This document shows, piece after piece, positions 39,998-49,041 of a stretch of 64,000 bases of DNA (position 1 is the stretch's first letter; each line of letters starts with the position of its first letter). This stretch comes from Pseudoalteromonas sp. OOF1S-7 (lineage in GTDB: Bacteria > Pseudomonadota > Gammaproteobacteria > Enterobacterales > Alteromonadaceae): positions 62,001-126,000 of the forward strand of contig NZ_JAKRFZ010000006.1 in assembly GCF_022347765.1 (NCBI RefSeq), given 5' to 3'. A model generated the notes under the pieces. It did not search any database. It had not been told where the DNA came from and saw nothing but the letters and a program-made list of their open reading frames with translations. A program made the position numbers and the translations under genes.

Positions 39998-41230
39998 ATG
40001 TCTATCAATAGCAATGCGCTCTCAACGTACCGGCTGCTTAAAGCAACAGCTGAAGTAGCTGAAAAATCACTTGAAGGTCGAATTCAGCATTATCGTGCAC
40101 ATCTTAAAAGTGAAGATAAAGAACTTCGTACTTACACACAAAAAGCAGCAGCAGATTTGCTCGGCGTAAACAATAGAACACTGAAAAGACGGCATGATCA
40201 AGGTGATTTTGATCACCTGGCAATTCAGAAAGGGGCTAATGGTCACTATGCTTATACGTTAGCCAATATTTTTTCTATGGCTGAAATATTGGGGATCAAA
40301 GCAGATCACAGGCAGGCATCCGATAAACTTCAGGTTATTGTGATTAATAGTTTAAAAGGGGGTTGTGGTAAGACAACCAGCCTAGTAAACATTGCAGCAG
40401 CACTTGCGACAACAAATATAAAACGATACCGGATCGGGATCATTGACCTTGATCCCCAAGGATCGTCTTCCAGTTTTTTTCCTTCACAAGATCCTGAACC
40501 GATCACAGTCGGTGATCTAATGCGTGATTGTATAGAACTTGATGAAGGTGAAACCTGGGGTCAATTGGTATCAGATGCATTCAGAGAAACACATATTCCA
40601 AATATCCGTGTATTACCCTCAGGCATGGATGATTTTTATTTTGAGCATGAAACTGCAACTGAGCTAAAGGAATCTTCGACCTATGCACAGACCCGCCACT
40701 ATCATAAGTTAAAGGAGAAGGTCATAGACCCGGTTTCAGAGCAGTTCGACATAATCCTGATAGATACCGCGCCTTCTCTTAATTTCATGTTCTATAATGC
40801 GTTGATGGCGTCTACAGCCATGTTGATCCCAGTGCATCCAGAAGCTGTAGACTTTGACGCAAATAATAAGTATCTGAAACGATTGGGCGAGATCTATCAT
40901 ACTGTAGCAGCCCTTGGCCATGAAGGCTGGGATTTTATGCAATTCCTGGTTACTAACTATGTAAAGGGTAATCATTCTCAGCGTGACATTGTAAAAGATG
41001 TTCGCAGTGCCTTTGGTCGCCAGGTCATGAGTTATCCGATCAATCATAGCTCCGCTATTACGGCAAGTTCTTCATCGTTCAATACGATTTTCGATCAGAA
41101 AACTTCCGATTCACTCGCTAGTCGCGAGTCTCTCATTAAATCGCAGGAAAACATCAAAGACGTTGTTGATGAGCTTGAGATGTTGATCCGCTCAAATTGG
41201 CAATCAACTCAATCATCACTTGATCAGTAA
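39998..41230 (+). CDS. parA: ParA-type partition ATPase with N-terminal HTH
   Basis: A 410-residue type Ia ParA like those of P1 and F plasmids. The N-terminal region has a helix-turn-helix (QKAAADLLGVNNRTLKRRHD, ~48-67) that probably represses its own promoter. The ATPase follows with a deviant Walker A, LKGGCGKTT (~119-127), and IIDLDPQGSSS near 150. A GAAGGA ribosome site lies upstream. It overlaps or abuts parB and moves replicon copies apart with ParB-parS. Confidence 0.95.
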   Translation: MSINSNALSTYRLLKATAEVAEKSLEGRIQHYRAHLKSEDKELRTYTQKAAADLLGVNNRTLKRRHDQGDFDHLAIQKGANGHYAYTLANIFSMAEILGIKADHRQASDKLQVIVINSLKGGCGKTTSLVNIAAALATTNIKRYRIGIIDLDPQGSSSSFFPSQDPEPITVGDLMRDCIELDEGETWGQLVSDAFRETHIPNIRVLPSGMDDFYFEHETATELKESSTYAQTRHYHKLKEKVIDPVSEQFDIILIDTAPSLNFMFYNALMASTAMLIPVHPEAVDFDANNKYLKRLGEIYHTVAALGHEGWDFMQFLVTNYVKGNHSQRDIVKDVRSAFGRQVMSYPINHSSAITASSSSFNTIFDQKTSDSLASRESLIKSQENIKDVVDELEMLIRSNWQSTQSSLDQ

Positions 41231-41246
41231 GCAGGTAATCAATTTC

Positions 41247-42209
41247 ATGGCTAGAAAACGTAAAAACGACACACGCATCGATCCATTTGCAACACCCGTC
41301 GAAGGAAGTAGTTTGGATGATCTATTGGATCAGGCAAAAGTGGGTGATGTAGTAACAATGCCCGCTCCAAGCGATCCTAATAGAATGATCACTTTGATCT
41401 GTAAGGTGATCAAGCATAATGAGATAGGTCATGTTACAAAGGTATATGGCGATAATCGACGCGATCAGACACTGTTAAACGAGCGGTCTGTTGCAGATAT
41501 ACTGCCTGCCATTGAAGCTGATAAACGTAATTTACACCCTGCGTTATGCTGGGAAAAAGGCTCAGTACAAGAAGTATTATCAGGCTCCAGACGCAGAAAA
41601 GCGTGTTTACTGGGGGGGGCTGATTATGTGATTTTAACCTCTGCCGATTTTACGGATGAAGACGCAAAAGTGCTCTCAGTATCGTCAGATCAGTACATTG
41701 CACCGAGCTTATGGGAACAGGGCAAAGCCTTTTCACAGACTAAGCAGGCACTTATCCAACAAGGTAAAAAAGGCTCCTATCGCGAAATTGCCGCTATCGA
41801 AGGCTTATCACATACCGCTATTGCAGACTCTTTAAAAGCATTTGAACAAATCCCGGTTGAAGTTGTTGGTCTCTACCCAACAGCAAATCATCTGGGTCGG
41901 GAAGCCGCTAAGAAACTTATCACGGCTATCCAGGAACATAATGAAGCATTCAAAAAGAAAATAGCGGAATATGAATCAAAAAAGCTGACATCCGAGCCTG
42001 TCAGTGACGAAAAGCGTGCAGTATTGCTAACCAATTATCTGACGACTTTTTCGAAGGCTGAATCGAGAAACGTCGCATTGCTCGAAAACGACTATGTGAA
42101 AGTACAGAAGAATATTAAAAGCGGTGCTATCACAGTAAAAATAGATGATCGTGTGATGACTGAGAAACGCCTGGAGCAACTTGAGAAATTGCTCGCAAGC
42201 TTCAACTGA
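41247..42209 (+). CDS. parB: ParB partition protein, P1/F type
   Basis: About 320 residues from the ATG at 41247, which has AGCAGG upstream. The frame also allows a TTG at 41220 overlapping parA, which I consider less likely. It has a ParB N-terminal domain with SGSRRRKACLLGGADYV (the arginine-rich CTPase-type motif) and a KorB/ParB HTH around YREIAAIEGLSHTAIADSL. The C-terminal part likely dimerises. No chromosomal-type parS (TGTTTCACGTGAAACA) was seen nearby, so the centromere is probably of another type. Confidence 0.92.
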   Translation: MARKRKNDTRIDPFATPVEGSSLDDLLDQAKVGDVVTMPAPSDPNRMITLICKVIKHNEIGHVTKVYGDNRRDQTLLNERSVADILPAIEADKRNLHPALCWEKGSVQEVLSGSRRRKACLLGGADYVILTSADFTDEDAKVLSVSSDQYIAPSLWEQGKAFSQTKQALIQQGKKGSYREIAAIEGLSHTAIADSLKAFEQIPVEVVGLYPTANHLGREAAKKLITAIQEHNEAFKKKIAEYESKKLTSEPVSDEKRAVLLTNYLTTFSKAESRNVALLENDYVKVQKNIKSGAITVKIDDRVMTEKRLEQLEKLLASFN

Positions 42210-42212
42210 GTA

Positions 42213-42243
42213 TTAACGGCCGGATTTACCGGCCGTTTTTCGT
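42213..42243 (+). terminator. Terminator of parAB
   Basis: AACGGCCGG-ATTTA-CCGGCCGTT followed by T residues, immediately after parB. Confidence 0.92.
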
Positions 42244-42364
42244 ACTTTTTCGAATCAGTTGTCATCCAACCAGTCACTTTTTCCCAATTTATCGCCATTT
42301 GCCCCTTTAGCTCAAATACGTAATTTCATATACTGCTCTTTTACGTCTTTTTTATTGTAAACGA

Positions 42365-45300
42365 ATGTCTTCGCAGTTATCTAAAGAGCAACTTCTAGCA
42401 CTATTTGAGGAAATTAAGCAGGAACAGTCGACGCAATTTCCGTTGTCTGAGCGATTCCTCAAACAGTATTTCAATGCTGCCTTGTTGAGCAAGGCTAAAC
42501 AGTATTTGCATGACGAGCAGATCAGCTTTTTGGAACACTCCGAGGATTTCACCAAAATTGATGCCCAAGTAATGGGTAACTTTGGTAACACCTTTACACA
42601 GCACATTAAAATTGAGCAGGTTAAAGGAACGCCTTCGGTTGAAGCGCAATGCACCTGTTCAAACAATCCCAAGTGTCGTCACATTGCAGCTGTACTGCTT
42701 AAGCTCAAAATCGATCATTCAGGCGGGTTCGGAGAGTCTTATCTGGTCAATGACTGGTTCAACGAATTAGCTCAGTTACAGCAAGCCAATGACCTGGATG
42801 TCACTAACGTGCTGCTATTTGTACTTGAATCACGCGGTAACGAGCTACTGGTTAACCCTAAAACTACGCCGCAAAAGCCGGATGGTATCTACCCACTTGG
42901 TCGTGCGCTGACTGAGCATCAACTGAATAGTCAAGTACCACCAAAGGATATACTGGAAAGTGATTTCAGACTTTTTTCCTGGATCCGCTCGCAAAACACG
43001 CCTGGTCATTTCGAACTCTCCGGAAGTTGGGGGTTTTCGGCTTTGCAGCAGTTGGTGCAGAGCAAACGTTGTTTCTACCAAAGCAGTCGAAAGCCCCTGA
43101 CATTTGGCCATAAGCAACATCTTGAATTCGATTGGGAAAAAGACCGCGATGATTACCGCCTAACCAGTCATTTAACCGGTGTTGAGCAGTGGCAGCTGAT
43201 TAAGACAGATCCACCAGTGTATCTTGATACTGAGAACATGGTGCTAGGTCGCATTGAGTCTGAATTGAGTGCCCAGGAAATTGCGCATTTGCATACCATG
43301 CCGTTGATCAATGCTACAAAAATAGAAGCGGTGATCAAACGTTTCCAGGATGTATTTGCTGACAATATCGTGCCACCACCGCAGGGGCACGAGCATCTGG
43401 TTAACAAGGATAAGCTAGTTGCCAGACTCAGCATAGAGCCAGGCCTGCCGTTTAAACTGGCGCTGTCTTTGCTAGATAAGGAAGGTCGTTATTCAAAAGC
43501 GAAACAGCTAAACCGCTGCGAAAAAATGCTCAACGGGCTTGGTTTTACTGCGCAGCAAAATCACTTTTTACTGCCACACGACGACGATGTGACGTATCAC
43601 TGGTTTAATAGCGAAGTACGTCCTTACTTGCAAAGCAAGCTTTGGCAGGTCGATGAACTCCAGGGCGGGCGACCTGTGTTGACACCTAAAGTCACGCTGG
43701 TACTTAAACGGGACAAAAAACATCATGTAATTGGCCGCGTGATGTTTGATGATAAGCTGGTCACGCTCGACTGGGATAAAGTCCCTTCACATGAGGTGAA
43801 CTCTCTGGCCAATGTTTATCAGTACATCAAGATTGCTGAGCAGTTCTACGCGGTACCCAAGGCCGTATATGACGAACTGTTAAAACTTAAAGGCCGATTC
43901 AGTTATTACCTTTCCAGCTCGCAATTTAAGTTTCCGCTCTCTTACGCCAGTAAGTTGTTTGAACTAACCGCTATAGAAAGTGTTTCAGACGACCCTCGCC
44001 TACTAGATTACCTAGAGGAGTTGAGTAAACCCGAACCGACAGCCACTGCGGTCACATCTGGTCATGGCGAGCATTTTACGTTACGAGATTATCAGATTCA
44101 GGGGGTCGACTGGCTGCGATTCCTGAATCGCCATCAGCTTGGTGGGATCCTTGCCGACGACATGGGTCTGGGCAAAACCCTACAGGTAATTGCGTATTTT
44201 ATTTCTCAGCATAATACCCTGGTGACTAAGCCTTCTTTGATTGTGTGTCCGACCAGTCTGGTTGGTAATTGGCAAAACGAATTCCGTCGCTTTGCACCGC
44301 ATCTGCCACTGTTAACTGTGCATGGTGCCCAACGTGACAAGCAGCTCAATCAGGTGGCAAGCGCGCGCTTTATTATTACTACCTACCCTTTGTTAAAACG
44401 TGATTTGGCGCACTATTCTGAGCTGGAGTTCGATTCCATCGTGCTCGATGAAGCGCAGTACATCAAGAATGAAACGGCGCAAATTTCCAAATGTGTGAAA
44501 CAGTTGTCTGCCGAGTTTAAGCTATGTCTCAGTGGCACACCGGTTGAGAATAACCTGCTTGAACTTAAGTCTCTGCTGGATTTTGTCATGCCGGATGTTT
44601 TGGGCACCAAGCAGCAGTTTAAACACTACTTCCAGCAGCCGATTGAGAAAGAAAACGACACTCGCCGTGCCAAAGAACTCCAGTCTCTGATAGCGCCTTT
44701 CATTCTGCGCCGTACTAAGTCAGAAGTGGTCAGGGAGTTGCCGGCAAAAACTGAGTTGGTTAAAAAGCTTGAATTCAGCGGAGATCAAGCTGATATGTAT
44801 CATCAGGTACAGGCCAAAATTGAGTCTAATCTGGTTGATTTGTTTAAAGAGCAAGGTGTGGAACGAAGTAAATTGGCTTTTCTGGATGCGTTGTTAAAGC
44901 TGCGCCAGATTTGTTGTCATCCCAGCCTGGTCGATAAAACTCAGGCATTTAACAGTGCCAAGTTTGACTGGCTATCAAGTCACCTACCTAACTTTCTTAA
45001 AGCAGGGCGCAAGGTAATTATTTTCAGTCAGTTCACCAGTGTTTTGGATATGATTGCCAACCATTGTGACGATTTAGGCATTCCATTCACTATGCTGACA
45101 GGCCAAACGCGACAACGAGACAAGGTCATTGCACGTTTTACTGAAGGTGAAGTGGATGTTTTCCTGATCAGCCTTAAGGCTGGCGGAACCGGCCTGAATC
45201 TGACCCAGGCAGACACTGTGATCCACTTTGATCCCTGGTGGAACCCGGCAGTCGAGAACCAGGCGACAGACAGAGCCTATCGAATCGGTCAGGATAAACC

Positions 45301-45460
45301 GGTATTCGTCTATAAGTTGATCATTGCGAACTCTATTGAACAAAAGGTTTATCAGATGCAAAAAGACAAGCAGGCGCTGGTAGATGCTCTGTTTGCTGAT
45401 GCGGGCGTGAATTTGACCCAGTTTAATGAAGCGCAAATGCTCGAAATGATAAAAAACTAA
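42365..45460 (+). CDS. SNF2-family helicase with SWIM zinc finger
   Basis: A 1031-residue Swi2/Snf2 ATPase. Near residue 95 a SWIM motif CTCSNNPKCRH is visible. The two RecA-like lobes start around residue 570 with Walker A DDMGLGKTLQ (~598), DEAQ box DEAQYIKN (~694) and the C-terminal motif DRAYRIGQDKPVFVYKLI. This is the usual bacterial SWIM-SNF2 architecture; such proteins translocate on duplex DNA and may remodel nucleoprotein or help recycle RNA polymerase, but the role here is unknown. The frame begins ATG TCT TCG with only a weak ribosome site. Confidence 0.92.
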   Translation: MSSQLSKEQLLALFEEIKQEQSTQFPLSERFLKQYFNAALLSKAKQYLHDEQISFLEHSEDFTKIDAQVMGNFGNTFTQHIKIEQVKGTPSVEAQCTCSNNPKCRHIAAVLLKLKIDHSGGFGESYLVNDWFNELAQLQQANDLDVTNVLLFVLESRGNELLVNPKTTPQKPDGIYPLGRALTEHQLNSQVPPKDILESDFRLFSWIRSQNTPGHFELSGSWGFSALQQLVQSKRCFYQSSRKPLTFGHKQHLEFDWEKDRDDYRLTSHLTGVEQWQLIKTDPPVYLDTENMVLGRIESELSAQEIAHLHTMPLINATKIEAVIKRFQDVFADNIVPPPQGHEHLVNKDKLVARLSIEPGLPFKLALSLLDKEGRYSKAKQLNRCEKMLNGLGFTAQQNHFLLPHDDDVTYHWFNSEVRPYLQSKLWQVDELQGGRPVLTPKVTLVLKRDKKHHVIGRVMFDDKLVTLDWDKVPSHEVNSLANVYQYIKIAEQFYAVPKAVYDELLKLKGRFSYYLSSSQFKFPLSYASKLFELTAIESVSDDPRLLDYLEELSKPEPTATAVTSGHGEHFTLRDYQIQGVDWLRFLNRHQLGGILADDMGLGKTLQVIAYFISQHNTLVTKPSLIVCPTSLVGNWQNEFRRFAPHLPLLTVHGAQRDKQLNQVASARFIITTYPLLKRDLAHYSELEFDSIVLDEAQYIKNETAQISKCVKQLSAEFKLCLSGTPVENNLLELKSLLDFVMPDVLGTKQQFKHYFQQPIEKENDTRRAKELQSLIAPFILRRTKSEVVRELPAKTELVKKLEFSGDQADMYHQVQAKIESNLVDLFKEQGVERSKLAFLDALLKLRQICCHPSLVDKTQAFNSAKFDWLSSHLPNFLKAGRKVIIFSQFTSVLDMIANHCDDLGIPFTMLTGQTRQRDKVIARFTEGEVDVFLISLKAGGTGLNLTQADTVIHFDPWWNPAVENQATDRAYRIGQDKPVFVYKLIIANSIEQKVYQMQKDKQALVDALFADAGVNLTQFNEAQMLEMIKN

Positions 45461-45571
45461 TTTTTTCTGAACTTTTTAGAACAGAGGGGGGTCTATCATT
45501 ATGCTTGTTGTTAACGCCCAGTTTGTAGTAAGCATATTGTTGATTTCCCCCTATTAAATACAAGTATTGTA

Positions 45572-45604
45572 TCGAGCCGGTTCAGTGTGAACCGGCTTTT
45601 TTTT
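45572..45604 (+). terminator. Terminator of the SNF2 gene
   Basis: AGCCGGTTCA/TGAACCGGCT with a three-base loop and eight T residues. Confidence 0.92.
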
Positions 45605-45698
45605 GTGCGTTTTTAGGTTGTTCCATATTTGATCCACATTGTTAGACTTTAATAACCATATTGGCGAATTAGGATGCAATGGACTCAAGGGGCGAGCT

Positions 45699-45905
45699 AT
45701 GTTGTGCTACGAAAATGCAATTTCACAGTTAAACTTTATTGAACCTCAGTCGCAGTGTGATTATGATCTATTGAACGAGGTGGCCAGTTCAGAAGATCTG
45801 GCAAGTATTCTGACCATGCTGCTATTTGATGAAACGTTATCAGACAAATTAAAAGGTCAGGTTAAAAAGCAGCTTTCACAACTAAAGGCTAAATCGAGAG
45901 GCTAA
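45699..45905 (+). CDS. Small acidic protein preceding a response regulator
   Basis: A 68-residue protein from the ATG at 45699, chosen for its AAGGGGCGAG ribosome site; the frame is open to a TTG at 45639. It is acidic and helical (QCDYDLLNEVASSEDLASIL), without a membrane segment. Its TAA is directly followed by the ATG of the response regulator, so the two are surely co-translated. I do not recognise the family; an accessory or anti-regulator role is only a guess. Confidence 0.65.
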   Translation: MLCYENAISQLNFIEPQSQCDYDLLNEVASSEDLASILTMLLFDETLSDKLKGQVKKQLSQLKAKSRG

Positions 45906-46598
45906 ATGACATCTAAGCACCATATTCTTATCGTTGAGGATGATTACGACATTGCAGAGCAGGTAATGCTATTTTTTAAAGCCTCTGGATTCGACATTTC
46001 TCATATTGCGGATGGTGCCTTAGTGGTCGATTGGGTAAGAAAAAATAACCCTGATGCCATTTTGATGGACATCATGCTGCCAAACCAGGACGGTGTGGAA
46101 TGTATGCGCCAGATCCGGAAGTTTTCTATGGTGCCGATTGTTATGCTGACGGCGAAAGTCTCTGAGGCTGACCGTTTAAAAGGGTTAGAGTTCGGGGCCG
46201 ATGATTACGTCTGCAAGCCGTTCAGTGCTGCTGAGCTGGTTATGCGTATCAAAGCGATATTACGTCGCTGTCAGGCGGCTCCCAGTGCGTCTCAGGAGGC
46301 ACCGATTGTTGTTGACGTTGAGCAACTGATTGTATCGATCAAGGGCCAGACCCTGTCTCTTACCAAAGTTGAGTTCGACGTGTTTGCCATGTTGTACCAG
46401 GCGCCAAATCGGGTCTTTTCACGCCAGCAAATCCTTGACCATATTCAGCCTGATAACTTTGATATTTCTGATCGCGTTATTGACAGCCACATTAAGAATA
46501 TCCGTAAAAAAATTAAGCAAATCGATTGCTCGCCCAAAATTGTAGAATCGGTTTATGGTGCGGGTTATCGTTTTAATGAACAACAGCTCGACGCATAA
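45906..46598 (+). CDS. OmpR/PhoB-family response regulator
   Basis: A 230-residue two-domain regulator. The receiver domain has the acidic pair EDDYD (Asp12/Asp13), phosphoacceptor Asp55 (LMDIMLP) and Lys104-type motif CKPFSAAELV. A winged-helix DNA-binding domain follows (VFSRQQILDHI, RVIDSHIKNIRKKI). No histidine kinase gene is adjacent; the nearest is the TPR kinase at 49-51 kb on the opposite strand. BaeR- or RstA-like proteins are similar, but the target set cannot be read from the sequence. Confidence 0.92.
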   Translation: MTSKHHILIVEDDYDIAEQVMLFFKASGFDISHIADGALVVDWVRKNNPDAILMDIMLPNQDGVECMRQIRKFSMVPIVMLTAKVSEADRLKGLEFGADDYVCKPFSAAELVMRIKAILRRCQAAPSASQEAPIVVDVEQLIVSIKGQTLSLTKVEFDVFAMLYQAPNRVFSRQQILDHIQPDNFDISDRVIDSHIKNIRKKIKQIDCSPKIVESVYGAGYRFNEQQLDA

Positions 46599-46711
46599 TG
46601 GACGGCGCATCAGCGCCGCGACATTACCACAATGAACTGGAAGAAAAGTACAATATAATAGGCATTTAGGCTATGTAATTGATATTATCTAAACATAGCA
46701 ACAGCAAGAGA

Positions 46712-48175
46712 ATGCCTATGTTTTGGTCCAGTTTAGCCTCCCTTTCTCCCACGCATATTTTGACACTGCTCAGTGCCGGCGTTGTGTTATCTTCCAGTGT
46801 CTTTACTCCACTGTATTTTTTGTTTCGGCAGAAGAACCAAACTGCCCGGGCACAACTGGCGATGCAAAACGAGCAACTGCAAAACCAGCTGGCGCAGCGG
46901 GATGATGAGCTTAAACAAGCACAGGCCCAACACTGGCAGCTGCATGGCGACTGCCAGCAGCTTCAGGCCCGGCTTGCCGAAAAGCAACGCCAAACCAGTG
47001 AGTTGCAGGTTCGCTGGCAAAAAGCTGAAGACATGGCTCAGGATACACAGGCTTATGCACATCGCCTGGAGCTGGAACTGACTGACGTGAAAACCACGCT
47101 GACACAGAAGCAGCAATCCTTTGATGCGCAACTGGCCCAGCTGGAGCAATCAAAATCTATTTTGAAGCAGGAGTTTGAGAACCTCGCGACGCAAATCTTT
47201 GAGGATAAAAGCGAAAAGTTTGCCCGTCACAGTCAGGACAAAATTTCTCAGCTATTACAGCCCGTTCAGGGCGAACTCAAGGGCTTTCGGGATAAAATGG
47301 AAGCCATTCACAGTGAAGAGTTAAAGCAAAGAGCGGCACTGCGTACTGAGTTATTGCATTTGCAGGCGAATAATCAGGCCATCACCGAGCAGGCGCATAA
47401 GCTGACAAATGCGTTGCAGGGCCAGAAGAAAACCCAGGGTAACTGGGGTGAGTTGATGCTGGAGAATGTGCTCGATAGTGCAGGCTTGCGTCCCGGCAAT
47501 GACTACCAGCGCGAGGTGAGCTTCTCTACCGAAGAAGGTAAATATCGTCCTGATGTGATCATTTACCTGCCGCAGGAGCGTCACCTGGTGGTGGATGCAA
47601 AAACGTCGTTGAATGCCTACACCCGTTATGTAAACGCGGAGCAGGACAGCGAGGCCAACCAGGCCATTGTGGCACACGTTGAAGCGGTTAAAGCCCGGGT
47701 TAAAGAGTTGGGAGATAAATCTTATGAGCGGTTGCCTGGTTTAAATTCCCCCGAAGTGGTGATCATGTTTATTCCAGTCGAATCGGCGTTTGTTGAAGCG
47801 ATTAAATATGCGCCCGATTTGTATCAGTACGCCCTTGAGAACAAAGTCTTAATTGCGACGCCAACGACCCTGCTAACCAGCCTGAATATCGTTAAACAGT
47901 TGTGGCGATTTGAAGAGCAAAGTAAACACAGCAAGGAACTGGCGCTACGCGCTGAAAAGTTTTACAGCAAGCTGAATGCGTTTTTACATAGCCTGGAAGG
48001 CGTTGGTAAACAACTGGATAAGGCGCGTGAAGGCTACGACAAAGCAATGGCTCAGCTCTACAGCGGCAAAGGCAATTTGATTAAACAAGCCTCGGAGTTT
48101 AAAGAGTTGGGTGTTTCTGTGTCTCGCGAATTACCCAATGAGTTAACTGAAAAAGCCAAACTGGAGCTGGAATAA
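46712..48175 (+). CDS. rmuC: RmuC-family DNA recombination protein
   Basis: About 487 residues from ATG 46712 (AAGAGA just upstream; a second ATG is at 46718). It has an N-terminal membrane helix (~18-40), a long Gln-rich coiled coil (~45-190) and a C-terminal RmuC domain with KTQGNWGELMLENVLDSAGL, PDVIIYLPQERHLVVDAKTS and FIPVESAFVEAI. E. coli RmuC limits inversion between short repeats and may be a nuclease-like fold. It is monocistronic. Confidence 0.93.
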   Translation: MPMFWSSLASLSPTHILTLLSAGVVLSSSVFTPLYFLFRQKNQTARAQLAMQNEQLQNQLAQRDDELKQAQAQHWQLHGDCQQLQARLAEKQRQTSELQVRWQKAEDMAQDTQAYAHRLELELTDVKTTLTQKQQSFDAQLAQLEQSKSILKQEFENLATQIFEDKSEKFARHSQDKISQLLQPVQGELKGFRDKMEAIHSEELKQRAALRTELLHLQANNQAITEQAHKLTNALQGQKKTQGNWGELMLENVLDSAGLRPGNDYQREVSFSTEEGKYRPDVIIYLPQERHLVVDAKTSLNAYTRYVNAEQDSEANQAIVAHVEAVKARVKELGDKSYERLPGLNSPEVVIMFIPVESAFVEAIKYAPDLYQYALENKVLIATPTTLLTSLNIVKQLWRFEEQSKHSKELALRAEKFYSKLNAFLHSLEGVGKQLDKAREGYDKAMAQLYSGKGNLIKQASEFKELGVSVSRELPNELTEKAKLELE

Positions 48176-48213
48176 ATAGTGTTATGGAATATATACTAAG
48201 GAACTAGTTAATA

Positions 48214-48240
48214 AAAAAGGGCCATCAGGCCCTTTCTTTA
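48214..48240. terminator. Bidirectional terminator after rmuC
   Basis: AAAGGGCC-ATCA-GGCCCTTT flanked by an A run on the left and T residues on the right, between convergent genes. Confidence 0.88.
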
Positions 48241-48251
48241 TTTGCGTATGA

Positions 48252-48731
48252 TTAGCTATTACACAGGGCGTACTTACCTCTGCGTGGCATGTCTGTATAC
48301 AGGTAAATATACATGTCGTTATTTTGTACATCCTGCCAAATACGGCTGCTTGCTGCCGGGCACAATGAATTGCGAATATATTCTTTCACTTCACTTTCCG
48401 ACATTGCCAGTTTAGTTGGGATCTGAATAAACACATTCAGCTCGCCGCTTTTAAAATCAATATTATTGAATTTCCAGCTGCCCATCATGAACTGCTTAGA
48501 AAAGTAGCGCGTAATGCGTTTTTGGGCGCTTGAATCAATGGCTGCAATCTGCACTTGTTCAGATGAGCTATCAACAAAATAAGTCCATGCAGCTGAAAGA
48601 ATGATAAAGCCGCCCAGTAACATAGACCAGATTGGTAATGTGGCTTTTACTGTCGTATTTTGCTTTTTCTGACGATGTCTGGATTCAACAATTTTTACCC
48701 ATTCATTGTGTTTCATAGTACGCTGTGTCAT
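48252..48731 (-). CDS. Single-pass membrane protein, unknown function
   Basis: 159 residues from the ATG at 48731, preceded by GGGAGGA eight bases away; the frame extends upstream to 48803 without a better site. A cytoplasmic basic N-terminus (~1-34) is followed by one membrane helix (~36-54, SMLLGGFIILSAAWTYF) and a periplasmic domain with two cysteines. I do not recognise the family. Confidence 0.7.
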   Translation of the reverse strand: MTQRTMKHNEWVKIVESRHRQKKQNTTVKATLPIWSMLLGGFIILSAAWTYFVDSSSEQVQIAAIDSSAQKRITRYFSKQFMMGSWKFNNIDFKSGELNVFIQIPTKLAMSESEVKEYIRNSLCPAASSRIWQDVQNNDMYIYLYTDMPRRGKYALCNS

Positions 48732-49007
48732 AGACCATTCCTCCCGTGTATATTGCTTATTAAAACCAATCATTGTGGAAAGAAAATGGAGGAGAACATG
48801 CATTACGCCTGATCGGATCAGTTATTGGCCGATTTTTATTGAGGTCGGATCTGTGAAGGCTGAAATAATTTAATCCTATACTTCGAGTGTTAATTATCCA
48901 AAACAATTTGAAGTGGGTCAGGCCTTTGTCTATTGCCTGTGGCTATTTTGCTCTTGTCTGTTTAAAAAGAATTGCAAGTTTGACTAAATAAAGAGCAGGC
49001 TAAGAAA

Positions 49008-49036
49008 AGAATGCCTGACAATAGGACAGGCATTCT
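49008..49036 (-). terminator. Terminator of the histidine kinase gene
   Basis: AGAATGCCTG/CAGGCATTCT just beyond the minus-strand stop at 49042. Confidence 0.75.
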
Positions 49037-49041
49037 GAGCT

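Noticed and set aside
41220-41246. TTG start for parB overlapping parA
   Set aside because: The ATG at 41247 has a better ribosome site and a basic N-terminus typical of ParB.
39298-42364. Chromosomal-type parS (TGTTTCACGTGAAACA)
   Set aside because: Looked for around parAB and not seen; the centromere is probably plasmid-type and unrecognised.
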